Assembly (NCBI RefSeq): GCF_024721315.2
Contig: NZ_JANFAK020000050.1
Location: 1 to 51,867 of the forward strand
Direction: 5' to 3'
Length of the DNA: 51,867 nucleotides
Source of the DNA: Streptomyces sp. Isolate_45
Lineage (GTDB): Bacteria > Actinomycetota > Actinomycetes > Streptomycetales > Streptomycetaceae
Shown: positions 17,033 through 26,070 of the stretch, piece after piece
Layout: the number at the start of each line of letters is the position of its first letter
Position numbering within the stretch: the stretch's first letter is position 1
Made by a program: the position numbers and the translations under genes
Notes under the pieces: generated by a model
What the model was told of the DNA's origin: nothing
The model's database searches: none
The model's input: the letters and a program-made list of their open reading frames with translations, nothing else

Positions 17033-18037
17033 ATGTCCCAGTCATCGAAATCGCCGAACGTGCCGACCAGCGCGGACGTCGCCCGCCTCGCGGGCGTGTC
17101 GCGCGCGACGGTCTCGTACGTGCTCAACAACGCGGCAGCCGTGCGGATCAGCGAGCCGACCCGTCGCAAGGTCCGGGAGGCCGCCGAGGAACTCGGCTAC
17201 GTCCCCCACGCCGCCGCGCGCAGCCTGCGGGCCGGGCACACCCGGATCGTCCTGCTGCCCACCTCCCACGTGCCGGTCGGGCCGCTCTACAGCGCCTTCC
17301 TCAACGAACTCCAATGGGCGCTGCGGCGTCTGGACTACACCGTGGTCCAGTACGGCAGCCTCGGCCTGAACGGGGACGAGGCCGCCCGCGCCTGGGCCGA
17401 GCTGCGGCCGGTCGCCGTGATCTCCCTCGGGGAGATCGCCCTGTCCCCGCACAACGTCGCCACCCTCAAGCGGGCCGGTGCCCGCGCGGTCATCACCCTG
17501 GGTCCCGCCGGCGTGCCCGGCGCGCACGCGCTCGTCATGGACCAGGCGGAGATCGGGGCCCGTGCCGCCGGTCACCTCCTGGAGCGGGGCCGGCGCCGGA
17601 TCGGGGTGGTCGTCCCCCGGGAGGCGGGGCTGGAGTTGTTCTCCGGGCCCCGGCTGGCCGGGGCCCGGTCCGTCGCGGGAGCGGAGGTCGAGGAGGTCCC
17701 GCTGGCCCACACCGAGGAGTCGGCGGCGGAACTCGCCGCCCGGTGGCGCCCGCTCGGGCTCGACGCGGTCTTCGCGTACAACGACGAGTACGCGATGCTG
17801 CTGATGCGCGCCCTGCAGGACGCCGGCCTGCGGATCCCCGAGGACGTGGCGGTCATGGGAGCCGACGACCTGCTCATCGGCCGGTTGCTGCGGCCCCGGC
17901 TGAGCACCGTCCGGCTGGAGATGCCGACCGGGGACCATCTGGCGTCCCTGGTTGACCGGGCGGTGCGCGAACCGTCGGAGATCACCGAACGGAACGACCT
18001 GATGGCGGCCCTGGTGGTGCCCCGCGAGTCGACCTGA
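17033..18037 (+). CDS. LacI-family transcriptional regulator
   Basis: A 334-residue LacI/GalR regulator. The HTH is SADVARLAGVSRATVSYVLNN with hinge helix ISEPTRRKVREAAEELGYVPHAAARSLRAG, followed by a periplasmic-binding-like sensor domain containing VFAYNDEYAMLLMRALQDAG and VAVMGADDLLIG. It is divergent from a truncated MFS gene and presumably controlled that transporter operon; with the operon broken it may be an orphan. It is followed by a strong hairpin at 18057-18081. Confidence 0.93.
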   Translation: MSQSSKSPNVPTSADVARLAGVSRATVSYVLNNAAAVRISEPTRRKVREAAEELGYVPHAAARSLRAGHTRIVLLPTSHVPVGPLYSAFLNELQWALRRLDYTVVQYGSLGLNGDEAARAWAELRPVAVISLGEIALSPHNVATLKRAGARAVITLGPAGVPGAHALVMDQAEIGARAAGHLLERGRRRIGVVVPREAGLELFSGPRLAGARSVAGAEVEEVPLAHTEESAAELAARWRPLGLDAVFAYNDEYAMLLMRALQDAGLRIPEDVAVMGADDLLIGRLLRPRLSTVRLEMPTGDHLASLVDRAVREPSEITERNDLMAALVVPREST

Positions 18038-18056
18038 GGCCCCGGCGGGCCCGGCC

Positions 18057-18081
18057 GGCCACCCGTGGCTCGCGGGTGGCC
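18057..18081 (+). terminator. Hairpin terminator after lacI-family gene
   Basis: GGCCACCCG and CGGGTGGCC are perfect 9-base complementary arms around a 7-base loop, 20 bases after the LacI-family stop codon. There is no U-tract, as is usual for actinomycete terminators. Confidence 0.65.
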
Positions 18082-18209
18082 GTTGACAGGCGGTGACGGC
18101 CGGGCGGAGACTTCGGGCGCGCCCCACCGGGCGTGCCCGGCGGTGTGCCCGGTGCCGAAACCGGCCCCGACGCGCCGCCGCCCGTACGGATCCGCCCAGG
18201 AGAGACCCC

Positions 18210-19409
18210 ATGAGCATCCGCACCGTCCGCGACGTGTACGTCGTCGACGCCGTCCGCACCCCGATCGGCAAGTTCGGCGGGGCACTCGCCGGAGTCCGGC
18301 CGGACGACCTGGCCGCCCATGTGGTCCGCGCGCTGGTGGACCGTACGCCGGAACTCGACCCGGCCCGCATCGACGACGTGGTCTTCGGTGACGCCAACGG
18401 CGCCGGTGAGGACAACCGGGACGTGGCCCGCATGGCGGTGCTGCTCGCCGGACTGCCCGTCACCGTTCCCGGGGTCACCGTCAACCGGCTCTGCGGATCC
18501 GGTCTGGAGGCCGTGGTCCAGGCGGCCCGCGCCATCGCGCTCGGTGACGCCTCCGTCGCCATCGCGGGCGGCGTCGAGTCGATGAGCCGCGCCCCCTGGG
18601 TGGTGCAGAAGCCGGAACGCGCCTTCCCCGCCGGGCACCAGCAGATGTGGTCCACCACCCTCGGCTGGCGCATGACCAACCCCCGCATGCCCGCGGAGTG
18701 GACGGGTTCGCTCGGCGAGGGCGCCGAACTCGTCGCCGAGAAGCACGGCATCACCCGCGAGGAGCAGGACGCCTTCGCGCTGCGGAGCCACCGCAAGGCG
18801 TCCGCCGCCTGGGCCGCCGGACTGTACGACGACGAGGTCGTCCCGTACCCGGGTGTGGACCTCGCGCGCGACGAGTGCATCCGCGAGGGCTCCACGCCGG
18901 AGGCCCTCGCCCGCCTGAAGCCCGCGTTCCGAACGGACGGCTCCGGCACGGTGACGGCCGCGAACGCCTCCCCGCTCAACGACGGGGCGGCCGCCCTGCT
19001 GCTGACGGACGAGGCCGGGCTGGCCGCCACCGGCCGAGAACCGCTGGCCCGGATCAGCGCCGGTGCCGTCACCGGAATCGAGCCGCAGCTCTTCGGCCTC
19101 GGCCCGGTCGACGCCGTCGCACGGGCCCTCGGCAAGGCGGGCCGGTCGCTCACCGATCTCACGGCCTTCGAGCTCAACGAGGCCTTCGCCGCGCAGGCGT
19201 TGGGCTGTCTCGCGGCCTGGCCCGAGCTGGACCCGGAGGTGGTCAACCCGCGCGGCGGGGCCATCGCCATCGGACACCCGCTCGGCGCCTCCGGAGCCCG
19301 GCTGGCAGGTTCGGTGGCCCACCAACTGGCGGCCGCCGGCTCGGGCACGGGCATGGCGGCGCTGTGCATCGGCGTCGGACAGGGCATCGCGCTCGTCCTG
19401 GAGAGGTGA
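18210..19409 (+). CDS. pcaF: Beta-ketoadipyl-CoA/acetyl-CoA thiolase (PcaF-like)
   Basis: A 399-residue thiolase. The acyl-accepting Cys95 is in NRLCGSGLEAV; the C-terminal catalytic His and Cys lie in GGAIAIGHPLGASGAR and CIGVGQG. ELNEAFAAQAL is the usual NEAF motif. Full-length similarity and phrases such as VRTPIGKFGGALA and SMSRAPWV resemble PcaF/PaaJ 3-oxoadipyl-CoA thiolases, but acetyl-CoA acetyltransferases are close relatives. The ATG at 18210 has AGGAG 7 bases upstream. The aromatic-aldehyde dehydrogenase gene downstream on the same strand supports an aromatic-catabolism role; no other pca gene is in the window, so the symbol is tentative. Confidence 0.8.
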   Translation: MSIRTVRDVYVVDAVRTPIGKFGGALAGVRPDDLAAHVVRALVDRTPELDPARIDDVVFGDANGAGEDNRDVARMAVLLAGLPVTVPGVTVNRLCGSGLEAVVQAARAIALGDASVAIAGGVESMSRAPWVVQKPERAFPAGHQQMWSTTLGWRMTNPRMPAEWTGSLGEGAELVAEKHGITREEQDAFALRSHRKASAAWAAGLYDDEVVPYPGVDLARDECIREGSTPEALARLKPAFRTDGSGTVTAANASPLNDGAAALLLTDEAGLAATGREPLARISAGAVTGIEPQLFGLGPVDAVARALGKAGRSLTDLTAFELNEAFAAQALGCLAAWPELDPEVVNPRGGAIAIGHPLGASGARLAGSVAHQLAAAGSGTGMAALCIGVGQGIALVLER

Positions 19410-19558
19410 GCCCCGCCCCACCGCGCGACGGTCGATCGTTTCCGGACATGGCAGCCGGTCAACTGCCCAATAACTGAACAGAAGTGGTGTCTCCGGTCTG
19501 GCACGATGGCGCGTGCTGCCGCCCCCCGCCCCGCACCATCCCCTTCCGGAGGCCCCGC

Positions 19559-21001
19559 GTGACGCCGCTCCTCGACCCGACGCTCTGGCAGGACGGACCC
19601 ACCCTCACCGGCGGCACGGCCCCGGTCGTCGAACCCGCGACCGGGCGCACCCTCGCCACGCTCGACCTCGCCGCCCCCGCCGACGTGGCCGAGGCAGCCG
19701 TACGGGCCCACGCCGCGCAGCGGGACTGGGCGCGCGCCACCCACCCGGAGCGGGCCGCCGTGCTGCGCCGCGCCGGTGACCTGTTCGCGGCCCACGCCGA
19801 CGAACTGCGGGCATGGCTGGTCCGGGAGTCGGGATCCATCCCCGGGAAGGCGGACTTCGAGCTGCACGTCGCCGCGCAGGAGTGCTACGAGGCCGCCGCC
19901 CTCGCCTCCCGGCCGACGGGTCAGGTATTGCCCAGCGAAGCACCCAGGCTCTCCTTCACCCGCCGGGTTCCGGCAGGGGTCGTCGGGGTCATAGCCCCCT
20001 TCAACGCCCCGCTGATCCTGTCGATCCGCTCCGTGGCACCGGCCCTCGCACTCGGCAACGCGGTCCTGCTCAAGCCGGACCGCCGCACCGCCGTCTGCGG
20101 CGGCCTCGCCCTGGCCGCCGTCCTGACCGCAGCCGGACTGCCGGCCGGGCTGCTCCAGGTACTGCCCGGCGGGGCGCGGACGGGGGCCGCGGTGGTGGCC
20201 GACCCCCGCGTGCGCGTGGTGTCCTTCACCGGCTCCACCGCCGCCGGCCGCACGGTCGGAGAGCTGGCCGGCCGCCACCTCAAGCGCGCGCACCTGGAAC
20301 TGGGCGGGAACTCGGCTCTCGTGGTCCTCGCCGACGCGGACGTCGAAGCCGCCGTCGCCCAGGCCTCCTGGGGCTCCTTCTTCCACCAGGGACAGGTCTG
20401 CATGACCACGGGCCGGCACCTCGTCCACGCCTCGCTCCACGACGAGTACGTCGAGAGGCTCGCGGCGCGGGCCGAGGAGCTGGCCGTCGGGGATCCGTAC
20501 CGCGAGCCGGTCCACCTGGGCCCGCTGCTCGACGAGGCCCAGCTGGAGCGGGTCCACGGGTTGGTCGAGGCCAGCATCGGACAGGGCGCCAAGCTCGTCG
20601 CCGGAGGCACCCACCGGGACCTCTTCTACCGGCCCACCGTGCTGGCGGGGGTGGCCGACGACACGCCGGCCTACGCGCAGGAGGTCTTCGGCCCGGTGGC
20701 GCCCGTACGGTCCTTCGTGACCGAGGACGAAGCCGTCGAGCTGGCCTCGGCCGGCCCCTACGGGCTCTCGTTGGGCATCGTCACCCGCGACGCGGCCCAC
20801 GGCATGGAGCTGGCCGAACGGATCCCGACCGGCATCGCGCACATCAACGACCAGACCGTGAACGACGAGGCCGTCGCCCCCTTCGGCGGGGTCGGTGCCT
20901 CCGGTACTGGCGCCCGGTTCGGCGGGGAGGCGAACCTCGACGCCTTCACCGAACTCCGCTGGACGACGGCACGCACCAGCCCGCCCGGTCACCCGTTCTA
21001 G
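19559..21001 (+). CDS. Aromatic aldehyde dehydrogenase (benzaldehyde/vanillin DH-like)
   Basis: A 480-residue NAD(P)-dependent aldehyde dehydrogenase. Glu247 is in LELGG and the nucleophile Cys281 in GQVCMTTGR, a 34-residue spacing typical of the family. The cofactor loop is VVSFTGSTAAGRTVGE, and PFNAPLILSIRSVAPALALGN is the benzaldehyde/vanillin dehydrogenase-like wording. GTG at 19559 with GGAGG 6 bases upstream is the chosen start; the ORF can be extended but with no homology. It follows the thiolase by 149 bases, consistent with an aromatic acid pathway ending in beta-ketoadipate. Confidence 0.88.
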   Translation: MTPLLDPTLWQDGPTLTGGTAPVVEPATGRTLATLDLAAPADVAEAAVRAHAAQRDWARATHPERAAVLRRAGDLFAAHADELRAWLVRESGSIPGKADFELHVAAQECYEAAALASRPTGQVLPSEAPRLSFTRRVPAGVVGVIAPFNAPLILSIRSVAPALALGNAVLLKPDRRTAVCGGLALAAVLTAAGLPAGLLQVLPGGARTGAAVVADPRVRVVSFTGSTAAGRTVGELAGRHLKRAHLELGGNSALVVLADADVEAAVAQASWGSFFHQGQVCMTTGRHLVHASLHDEYVERLAARAEELAVGDPYREPVHLGPLLDEAQLERVHGLVEASIGQGAKLVAGGTHRDLFYRPTVLAGVADDTPAYAQEVFGPVAPVRSFVTEDEAVELASAGPYGLSLGIVTRDAAHGMELAERIPTGIAHINDQTVNDEAVAPFGGVGASGTGARFGGEANLDAFTELRWTTARTSPPGHPF

Positions 21002-21080
21002 GGATACGGGGCGGTCGCGGAATTCGACGGGTGGGCCGGTCGTTCACACAGGACACGCACCAAACAGGAGGTCTGGATCC

Positions 21081-21503
21081 GTGGCTACAGTCGAGCTCAC
21101 CAAGGAGAACTTCGACCGGACGGTCAGCGAGAACCCGTTCGTGCTGATCGACTTCTGGGCGGGCTGGTGCCGGCCCTGCCTCCAGTTCGCCCCGGTCTAC
21201 GAGAAGGCGGCGCAGGCCCATCCCGACCTGGTCTTCGCCAAGGTGGACACCGAGGCCCAGCAGGAACTGGCCGCGGCCTTCCAGATCACCTCGATCCCGA
21301 CCCTGATGATCGTCCGGGATCAGGTGGCGATCTTCGCGCAGCCCGGAGCCCTGCCGGAAGCGGCGCTGACCGACCTCATCGAACAGGCCCGCGCCCTCGA
21401 CATGGACGAGGTCAAGGCGAAGATCGCCGAGTCCGGGCAGGGGGGCGGACCGGCGACCGAGCAGCCGCGACCCGACGAAGCCCCCGGCACGCCGCAGTCC
21501 TGA
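21081..21503 (+). CDS. Thioredoxin with C-terminal extension
   Basis: A 140-residue thioredoxin. The active site is WCRPC (Cys30, Cys33), with FWAGWCRPCLQFAPVYE around it and the cis-proline loop ITSIPTL. The thioredoxin fold ends near residue 108; about 30 further residues are acidic and Pro/Gly-rich (GGGPATEQPRPDE) and probably disordered. The GTG at 21081 has AGGAGG 9 bases upstream. The next gene, 42 bases on, is a CxxxxC flavoprotein of the disulfide-reductase family, so the two may form a redox pair, which is inference. Confidence 0.92.
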   Translation: MATVELTKENFDRTVSENPFVLIDFWAGWCRPCLQFAPVYEKAAQAHPDLVFAKVDTEAQQELAAAFQITSIPTLMIVRDQVAIFAQPGALPEAALTDLIEQARALDMDEVKAKIAESGQGGGPATEQPRPDEAPGTPQS

Positions 21504-21545
21504 CCTTGCCGCCCGGGGCCCGGGCGCTGCGGAGACACTGGCCCC

Positions 21546-22976
21546 ATGACTGAAGCGATGGAATACGACGTCGTGGTGCTCGGCGGGGGACCGGCCGGGG
21601 AGAACATCGTCGACCGGACCCGGGCCGCCGGGCTGAGTACGGCGCTGGTGGAGGGCGAGCTCGTCGGCGGGGAGTGTTCGTACTGGGCCTGCGTGCCGAG
21701 CAAGGCCCTGCTGCGTCCGGCGCTGGCGCGGGCCGAGGCCCGTCGGGTGCCGGGGCTGGCGGGCTCCGTGGCGGGCCCGCTCGACGCGGAGGCGGTGTTC
21801 GCGCACCGCGACTATTGGACCGGCAACTGGAACGACGAGGGCCAGGTCGACTGGATCGACTCCACCGGGGCCGATCTCTACCGGGGTCACGGCCGGCTCT
21901 ACGGCATCCGCAAGGTGGCCGTGAGCAGCCCGGAGGGGGAGCACCACATCCTGTCCGCCCGGCACGCGGTGGTCGTGGCCACCGGGACCCGGGCCGTGGT
22001 CCCGGAGGTTCCCGGGCTGGCCGAGGCCCGGCCGTGGACCAGCCGGGAGGCCACTTCCGCGCGGCGGGTGCCGGGCCGGCTGCTGATCGTCGGTGGTTCG
22101 GTCGTGGCCACCGAGATGGCCACCGCCTGGCAGGCCCTCGGTTCCCAAGTGACCTTGCTCGTACGGGGATCCGGGCTGCTGCCGCGGATGGAGCCCTTCG
22201 CGGGGGAACTGGTCGCCGAGGCGCTGCGGGAGGCGGGCGCGGTGGTCCGTACCGGGGTGTCGGTGGAGGCGGTGGAGCGCGAGGGGTCGACCGGCCCCGT
22301 CACGGTGGTGCTGGCGGGCGGGGAGCGGCTGGAGGGTGACGAGCTGCTCGTGGCGACCGGCCGGGCCCCGCGGACCGAGGACATCGGGCTGGACACCGTG
22401 GGTCTGACCCCCGGCGACTGGATCGGGGTGGACGAGAGCTGCCGGGTGCCCGGCAGCGACTGGCTCTACGCCGTCGGCGACGTCAACCACCGCGCGCTCC
22501 TCACCCATCAGGGCAAGTACCAGGCCCGGATCGCGGGCGCGGCCATCGCCGCCCGCGCGGTCGGGTACGACGCCATCGACACTTCCCGCTGGGGCGCTTA
22601 CGCCGCCACGGCCGATACGGAGGCCGTGCCCCAGGCCGTCTTCACCGACCCGGAAGCGGCCGCCGTGGGATTGTCCCTGGCCGAGGCGGAGCGGGCCGGT
22701 TACCGCGTGCGCGCCGTCGACCACGACCTCGGGAAGGTGTCGGGCGCGGGCCTGTACGCCGAGGGGTACCGCGGCCGGGCCCGGATGGTGGTCGACCTCG
22801 ACCGGGAGGTCCTCCTCGGGGTCACCTTCGTCGGTGCGGGCGCCGCCGAACTCGTCCACGCCGCCACCATCGCCGTGGTGGGTGAGGTTCCGATCGACCG
22901 GCTGTGGCACGCGGTTCCGGCGTTCCCGACCATCAGCGAGGTCTGGCTGAGGCTGCTGGAGGCGTACCGGGGATAG
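21546..22976 (+). CDS. FAD/NAD-dependent disulfide oxidoreductase
   Basis: A 476-residue pyridine-nucleotide-disulfide oxidoreductase of the lipoamide dehydrogenase/mercuric reductase group. FAD-binding GGGPAGEN is at residues 13-20; the redox pair is Cys44/Cys49 in GGECSYWACVPSKALLR (CX4C). NAD-binding VGGSVVATEMA, VATGRAPRTEDIGL and YAVGDVNHRALL follow, and the dimerisation domain contains AVFTDPEAAAVGLS. The C-terminal HxxxxE of true lipoamide dehydrogenases appears as HAVPAFPTISE, which is intact. Substrate is unknown; a thioredoxin gene lies 42 bases upstream, and both are likely co-transcribed. Confidence 0.9.
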   Translation: MTEAMEYDVVVLGGGPAGENIVDRTRAAGLSTALVEGELVGGECSYWACVPSKALLRPALARAEARRVPGLAGSVAGPLDAEAVFAHRDYWTGNWNDEGQVDWIDSTGADLYRGHGRLYGIRKVAVSSPEGEHHILSARHAVVVATGTRAVVPEVPGLAEARPWTSREATSARRVPGRLLIVGGSVVATEMATAWQALGSQVTLLVRGSGLLPRMEPFAGELVAEALREAGAVVRTGVSVEAVEREGSTGPVTVVLAGGERLEGDELLVATGRAPRTEDIGLDTVGLTPGDWIGVDESCRVPGSDWLYAVGDVNHRALLTHQGKYQARIAGAAIAARAVGYDAIDTSRWGAYAATADTEAVPQAVFTDPEAAAVGLSLAEAERAGYRVRAVDHDLGKVSGAGLYAEGYRGRARMVVDLDREVLLGVTFVGAGAAELVHAATIAVVGEVPIDRLWHAVPAFPTISEVWLRLLEAYRG

Positions 22977-23102
22977 GGCCTGGCGGGGGCGGTCGGTCGG
23001 AGGGGCGGCGGCAGGGCGGGGTGCGCGGGCGGAGGGAGCGGGATCGGCCAGGAGGACGGGAATCGGCCAGGGCCGGACCAATAGGTTCAGGGTCGATCGG
23101 TC

Positions 23103-23121
23103 TTAGGTTAGCCTTACCTAA
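23103..23121. promoter_or_regulatory. DtxR/DmdR1 iron box
   Basis: The 19-mer TTAGGTTAGCCTTACCTAA has perfect 6-base outer arms TTAGGT/ACCTAA and matches the actinobacterial iron-box consensus TTAGGTTAGGCTCACCTAA at 17 of 19 positions. It lies 36 bases before the start at 23157, a promoter-overlapping position. It predicts repression by an iron-loaded DtxR-family regulator (DmdR1/IdeR) and induction in iron limitation of the secreted-protein pair downstream. Confidence 0.85.
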
Positions 23122-23156
23122 GTCGATCAAGTCCGTTCCTGGAAAGGCGTTCTGCC

Positions 23157-23708
23157 ATGCGTGTTGCCCACCTGCCCCGCGTCACCGTCCGGCTCGCAGC
23201 CCGTGCCGCCTTCGCCGCGACCGCCGCCGTGGCCCTCGCCCTCGGCACGGCCGGCTCCGCCAACGCCGCGACCTCGACCCGTACGGTGACGGACGGCGGG
23301 GCGACCTACAACCTGAGCGTCACCGCCCCCGGCACGGCCACCGCCGCCGGCCAGAACGTCACCGTCACCGGCAGCGGGTTCAACACCGCCAAGGGCATAT
23401 ACGTGGGCCTCTGCGCGGTGGACGGCGCCCCCGGCCAGTACAAGCCGACCCCCTGCCTCGGCGGTTCGGACCAGGCGGGCACCACCGGCGCCTCGCACTG
23501 GATCAACAACACCTTCGGCGGCACCCTGCCGAACACCTCCAAGTTCGGCCCCGGCGGCACCTTCGGCGTCACCATCCACGTCAAGGCGGACCTCGGCAAC
23601 GGGAACATCTGCGGCGAGACCGTCGAGTGCGCCGTCGTCACCCGAGCGGACCACTTCAACTCCACCAGCCGCAAGTACGACGTCCACGTCCCGGTGACCT
23701 TCAACTAG
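23157..23708 (+). CDS. Iron-regulated secreted protein with four-Cys domain
   Basis: A 183-residue exported protein. The signal peptide runs to about residue 38 (hydrophobic core then SANAA cleavage region). The mature part is a single beta-rich domain containing VTVTGSGFNTAKGIYVGLC, then PTPCLGG and NICGETVECAVVTRADH; four Cys are visible. The same domain recurs near the N-terminus of the next protein (GYDGAKGIYVAFC ... APCVGG ... CTQVAC), so the pair are paralogues. Similar wording occurs in Ig-like segments of HtaA-type haem-surface proteins as I recall them, but I cannot confirm homology. The iron box 36 bases upstream indicates a role in iron or haem acquisition. It lacks a membrane anchor. 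Confidence 0.82.
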   Translation: MRVAHLPRVTVRLAARAAFAATAAVALALGTAGSANAATSTRTVTDGGATYNLSVTAPGTATAAGQNVTVTGSGFNTAKGIYVGLCAVDGAPGQYKPTPCLGGSDQAGTTGASHWINNTFGGTLPNTSKFGPGGTFGVTIHVKADLGNGNICGETVECAVVTRADHFNSTSRKYDVHVPVTFN

Positions 23709-23755
23709 GCAGCCGACCACCCTCCCGGACCCGCGGTCACGTCGACGAGGAAGCC

Positions 23756-25948
23756 ATGACACCCCAGCACCCCACCACCCCCGCCCGGGCGGGCGCGGCC
23801 TCCGCCGCGCTCGCGCTCGTCCTCGTCTCGGCGGCCCCGGCGGCCGCCGCGGGCCCGACCGCCGCCGGACCCGGGCGTACCGTACTGGGCGCGGGCGGGC
23901 AGCAGTTGACCGTCTCCGCCGCGTCCGGTCTGGATCCGCTCGGCCGGACCGTACGCGTCACCGGCGGGGGATACGACGGGGCCAAGGGCATCTACGTCGC
24001 CTTCTGCAAGGACAACGGGGACAACCGGGTGCCCGCTCCCTGCGTGGGCGGCGCCGACACGACCGGCGGCTCCAAGGCCTCGCAGTGGATCGTGCCCCGG
24101 GGTGACGCGCACGCCGGGGAGTTGGGGATCCCGTACGGCGAAGGCGGGCGCTTCGACGTGGAGTTGAGGCTGACGGCGAAGAACGAGGGGCTGGACTGCA
24201 CCCAGGTGGCGTGCTCCGTCGTCACCCGGGTCGACCACCGGGGCGCCGGCGACCGTTCCCAGGACGTACGGGTCCCCATCGCCTTCCGGGGCCAGGACCC
24301 GGTGGGTCCCGGAGGCGAGGGCGTCGACGTACCGCAGGGCACCGTCGGCTACCGGGCGGTCGCGGAGTTCACCACCGCGGGCAAACCGCGCGACCTGATG
24401 TTCCACCCCGACTCCCGCAAGCTGTACGTCGGTTCGGACGACCTCCCCGACACCGCCGACGTCAACGAGAGCGGACTGCACGTCCTCGACCCGGTCGACG
24501 GCAAGGTGCGCAGCACCGTCAACCAGGCACCCGGGGCCAATGGCACGCCGGGTCGGCGGGCGGTCCGTCAGCTCATCGCCCCGCTCCCCGGTGACGGCGT
24601 GGTGTTCTCCTATCCGCTGCGGGGCATCGGCACGGCCAAGGACGGCGACACCGTCGCGGCCGGCGCGTGGGTTCCGGGCGGCGCCGTCACCGACGCCGGG
24701 CCGGGCATCGCCCCGGGGACGGTGTTCGTCGCGCAGGGCCCCGTACTGTCCGAGGTCGACGTCGCCACCGCCACGGTGAAACGCGGCATCACGCTGGAGG
24801 GCGGCGACGGGTTCGCCGTGGACCCGGTGCGCAAGGCGATCTGGTTCCCCGACGCGGGCAACGGGCGGTTGTACCGGATCGACGCCACGACCCTCCAGGT
24901 CGCCGCCACCGTCGAACTTCCCGCGGGCGAGGACTACGCCGGGTTCACCGAGGTGGACCCGGAAACGGGCGCGGTCTGGATCGGCATCGGCACCTCGGTC
25001 GTCGTCCATGACGCGGCGGGCAAGCGCCTGCGCGTGCTGACCGGCGACGACCTGCCCCGGGCGGCGAGGTTCGACCCCGTCACGCACGAGGCGTACGTCG
25101 TCCGGCAGGACCCGGGCGACACCTCCCAGCCCGGCAGTGACAACAACGGCAGCTTGACCGTGTACCGCACCACCGACTTCGGGGAGGCGGCGAAACCGGT
25201 CGTACTCCCCGGCAACCAAGGCCAGTTGGGGTTCGCCTCACTCGCGGTCGAACCCGGTGGCGGGACGGTCTTCGTCTCGAACCCCGCCGAGGGCCGCATC
25301 ACCCGGCTGCAACGCTCCGTCTCACCGAAGGTGACGCAGGGCCCCACGGACCAGACCGTCACGGAAGGGGACCGAGCCGTGTTGACCGCGAGGGCCGACG
25401 GGACGCCGGAGCCCACCGTCACCTGGCAGGTCAGCGACGACGGGGGCCGGACGTGGAAGGCGGTCGAGGGCGCCGACGCGCCGGTGCACTCCTTCACGGC
25501 CAGGGCCTCCGACAACGGCCATCGCTTCCGCGCGGAGTTCCGGAACGAGGCGGGCACCAGCCGCACCACACCGGTCACCCTCACGGTCGGCGCGCCCGGG
25601 ACCACCACGGGCGGCGCCTCCGGCAACACGGGTACGAGCGACGGCGCGACGGGCGGCGCGGGCGGCAGTGCGGGCGACACCGCGGCCGGTGCCACGGGCG
25701 GTGGTCCCGGTACGGCCGGCAGCACCACGGGCGACAGCGCGTCGGGCTCCTCGGGCGCCTCGGGCGCCTCGGGCACGTCCGGCGCGTCCGGCGCGTCCGT
25801 CACGGGCGGCACGGGCACCACCACCACGGGCGGCGGCGCGCTCGCCTCCACCGGCACCGCGGTCGCCACCCTCGCCGGGAGCGCGGTCGCCCTCACCGCG
25901 GTCGGCTGGGCCCTGGTACGCCGCAAGCGGGCGGGCAACACGGGCTGA
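23756..25948 (+). CDS. LAxTG wall-anchored surface protein, iron-regulated
   Basis: A 730-residue surface protein. Order of parts: signal peptide (~1-36); a four-Cys domain (~40-185) paralogous to the upstream secreted protein; a repetitive beta-strand region (~195-520) with propeller-like blades (RDLMFHPDSRKLYVGS, FAVDPVRKAIWFPDAGNG, GFTEVDPETGAVWIG); an Ig-like domain (~525-612; TVTWQVSDDGGRTW); a Gly/Ser/Thr linker; and sorting signal LASTG at 696-700 followed by a membrane helix and RRKR. LAxTG is the class E sortase motif of Streptomyces. ATG at 23756 has GAGGA 4-8 bases upstream, 47 bases after the first gene, so both share the iron box. Ligand unknown; haem or a ferri-siderophore is inference. 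Confidence 0.84.
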   Translation: MTPQHPTTPARAGAASAALALVLVSAAPAAAAGPTAAGPGRTVLGAGGQQLTVSAASGLDPLGRTVRVTGGGYDGAKGIYVAFCKDNGDNRVPAPCVGGADTTGGSKASQWIVPRGDAHAGELGIPYGEGGRFDVELRLTAKNEGLDCTQVACSVVTRVDHRGAGDRSQDVRVPIAFRGQDPVGPGGEGVDVPQGTVGYRAVAEFTTAGKPRDLMFHPDSRKLYVGSDDLPDTADVNESGLHVLDPVDGKVRSTVNQAPGANGTPGRRAVRQLIAPLPGDGVVFSYPLRGIGTAKDGDTVAAGAWVPGGAVTDAGPGIAPGTVFVAQGPVLSEVDVATATVKRGITLEGGDGFAVDPVRKAIWFPDAGNGRLYRIDATTLQVAATVELPAGEDYAGFTEVDPETGAVWIGIGTSVVVHDAAGKRLRVLTGDDLPRAARFDPVTHEAYVVRQDPGDTSQPGSDNNGSLTVYRTTDFGEAAKPVVLPGNQGQLGFASLAVEPGGGTVFVSNPAEGRITRLQRSVSPKVTQGPTDQTVTEGDRAVLTARADGTPEPTVTWQVSDDGGRTWKAVEGADAPVHSFTARASDNGHRFRAEFRNEAGTSRTTPVTLTVGAPGTTTGGASGNTGTSDGATGGAGGSAGDTAAGATGGGPGTAGSTTGDSASGSSGASGASGTSGASGASVTGGTGTTTTGGGALASTGTAVATLAGSAVALTAVGWALVRRKRAGNTG

Positions 25949-26070
25949 GGCGCGCGCGGAGATCCGGGGGAGGGGTGACGGCCGCCACGGGCGGGCCTGT
26001 TGAATGGGACGCACTAGCACCCTCGGGCGGCCCATGACCAACGGCCGCGGTGAACGAAGGAGTTACCCCT

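Noticed and set aside
17042..20992. 1316-codon minus-strand frame opposite lacI, thiolase and aldehyde dehydrogenase genes
   Set aside because: Gly/Val/Asp/Arg-rich antisense frame without domains; the plus-strand genes are clearly real.
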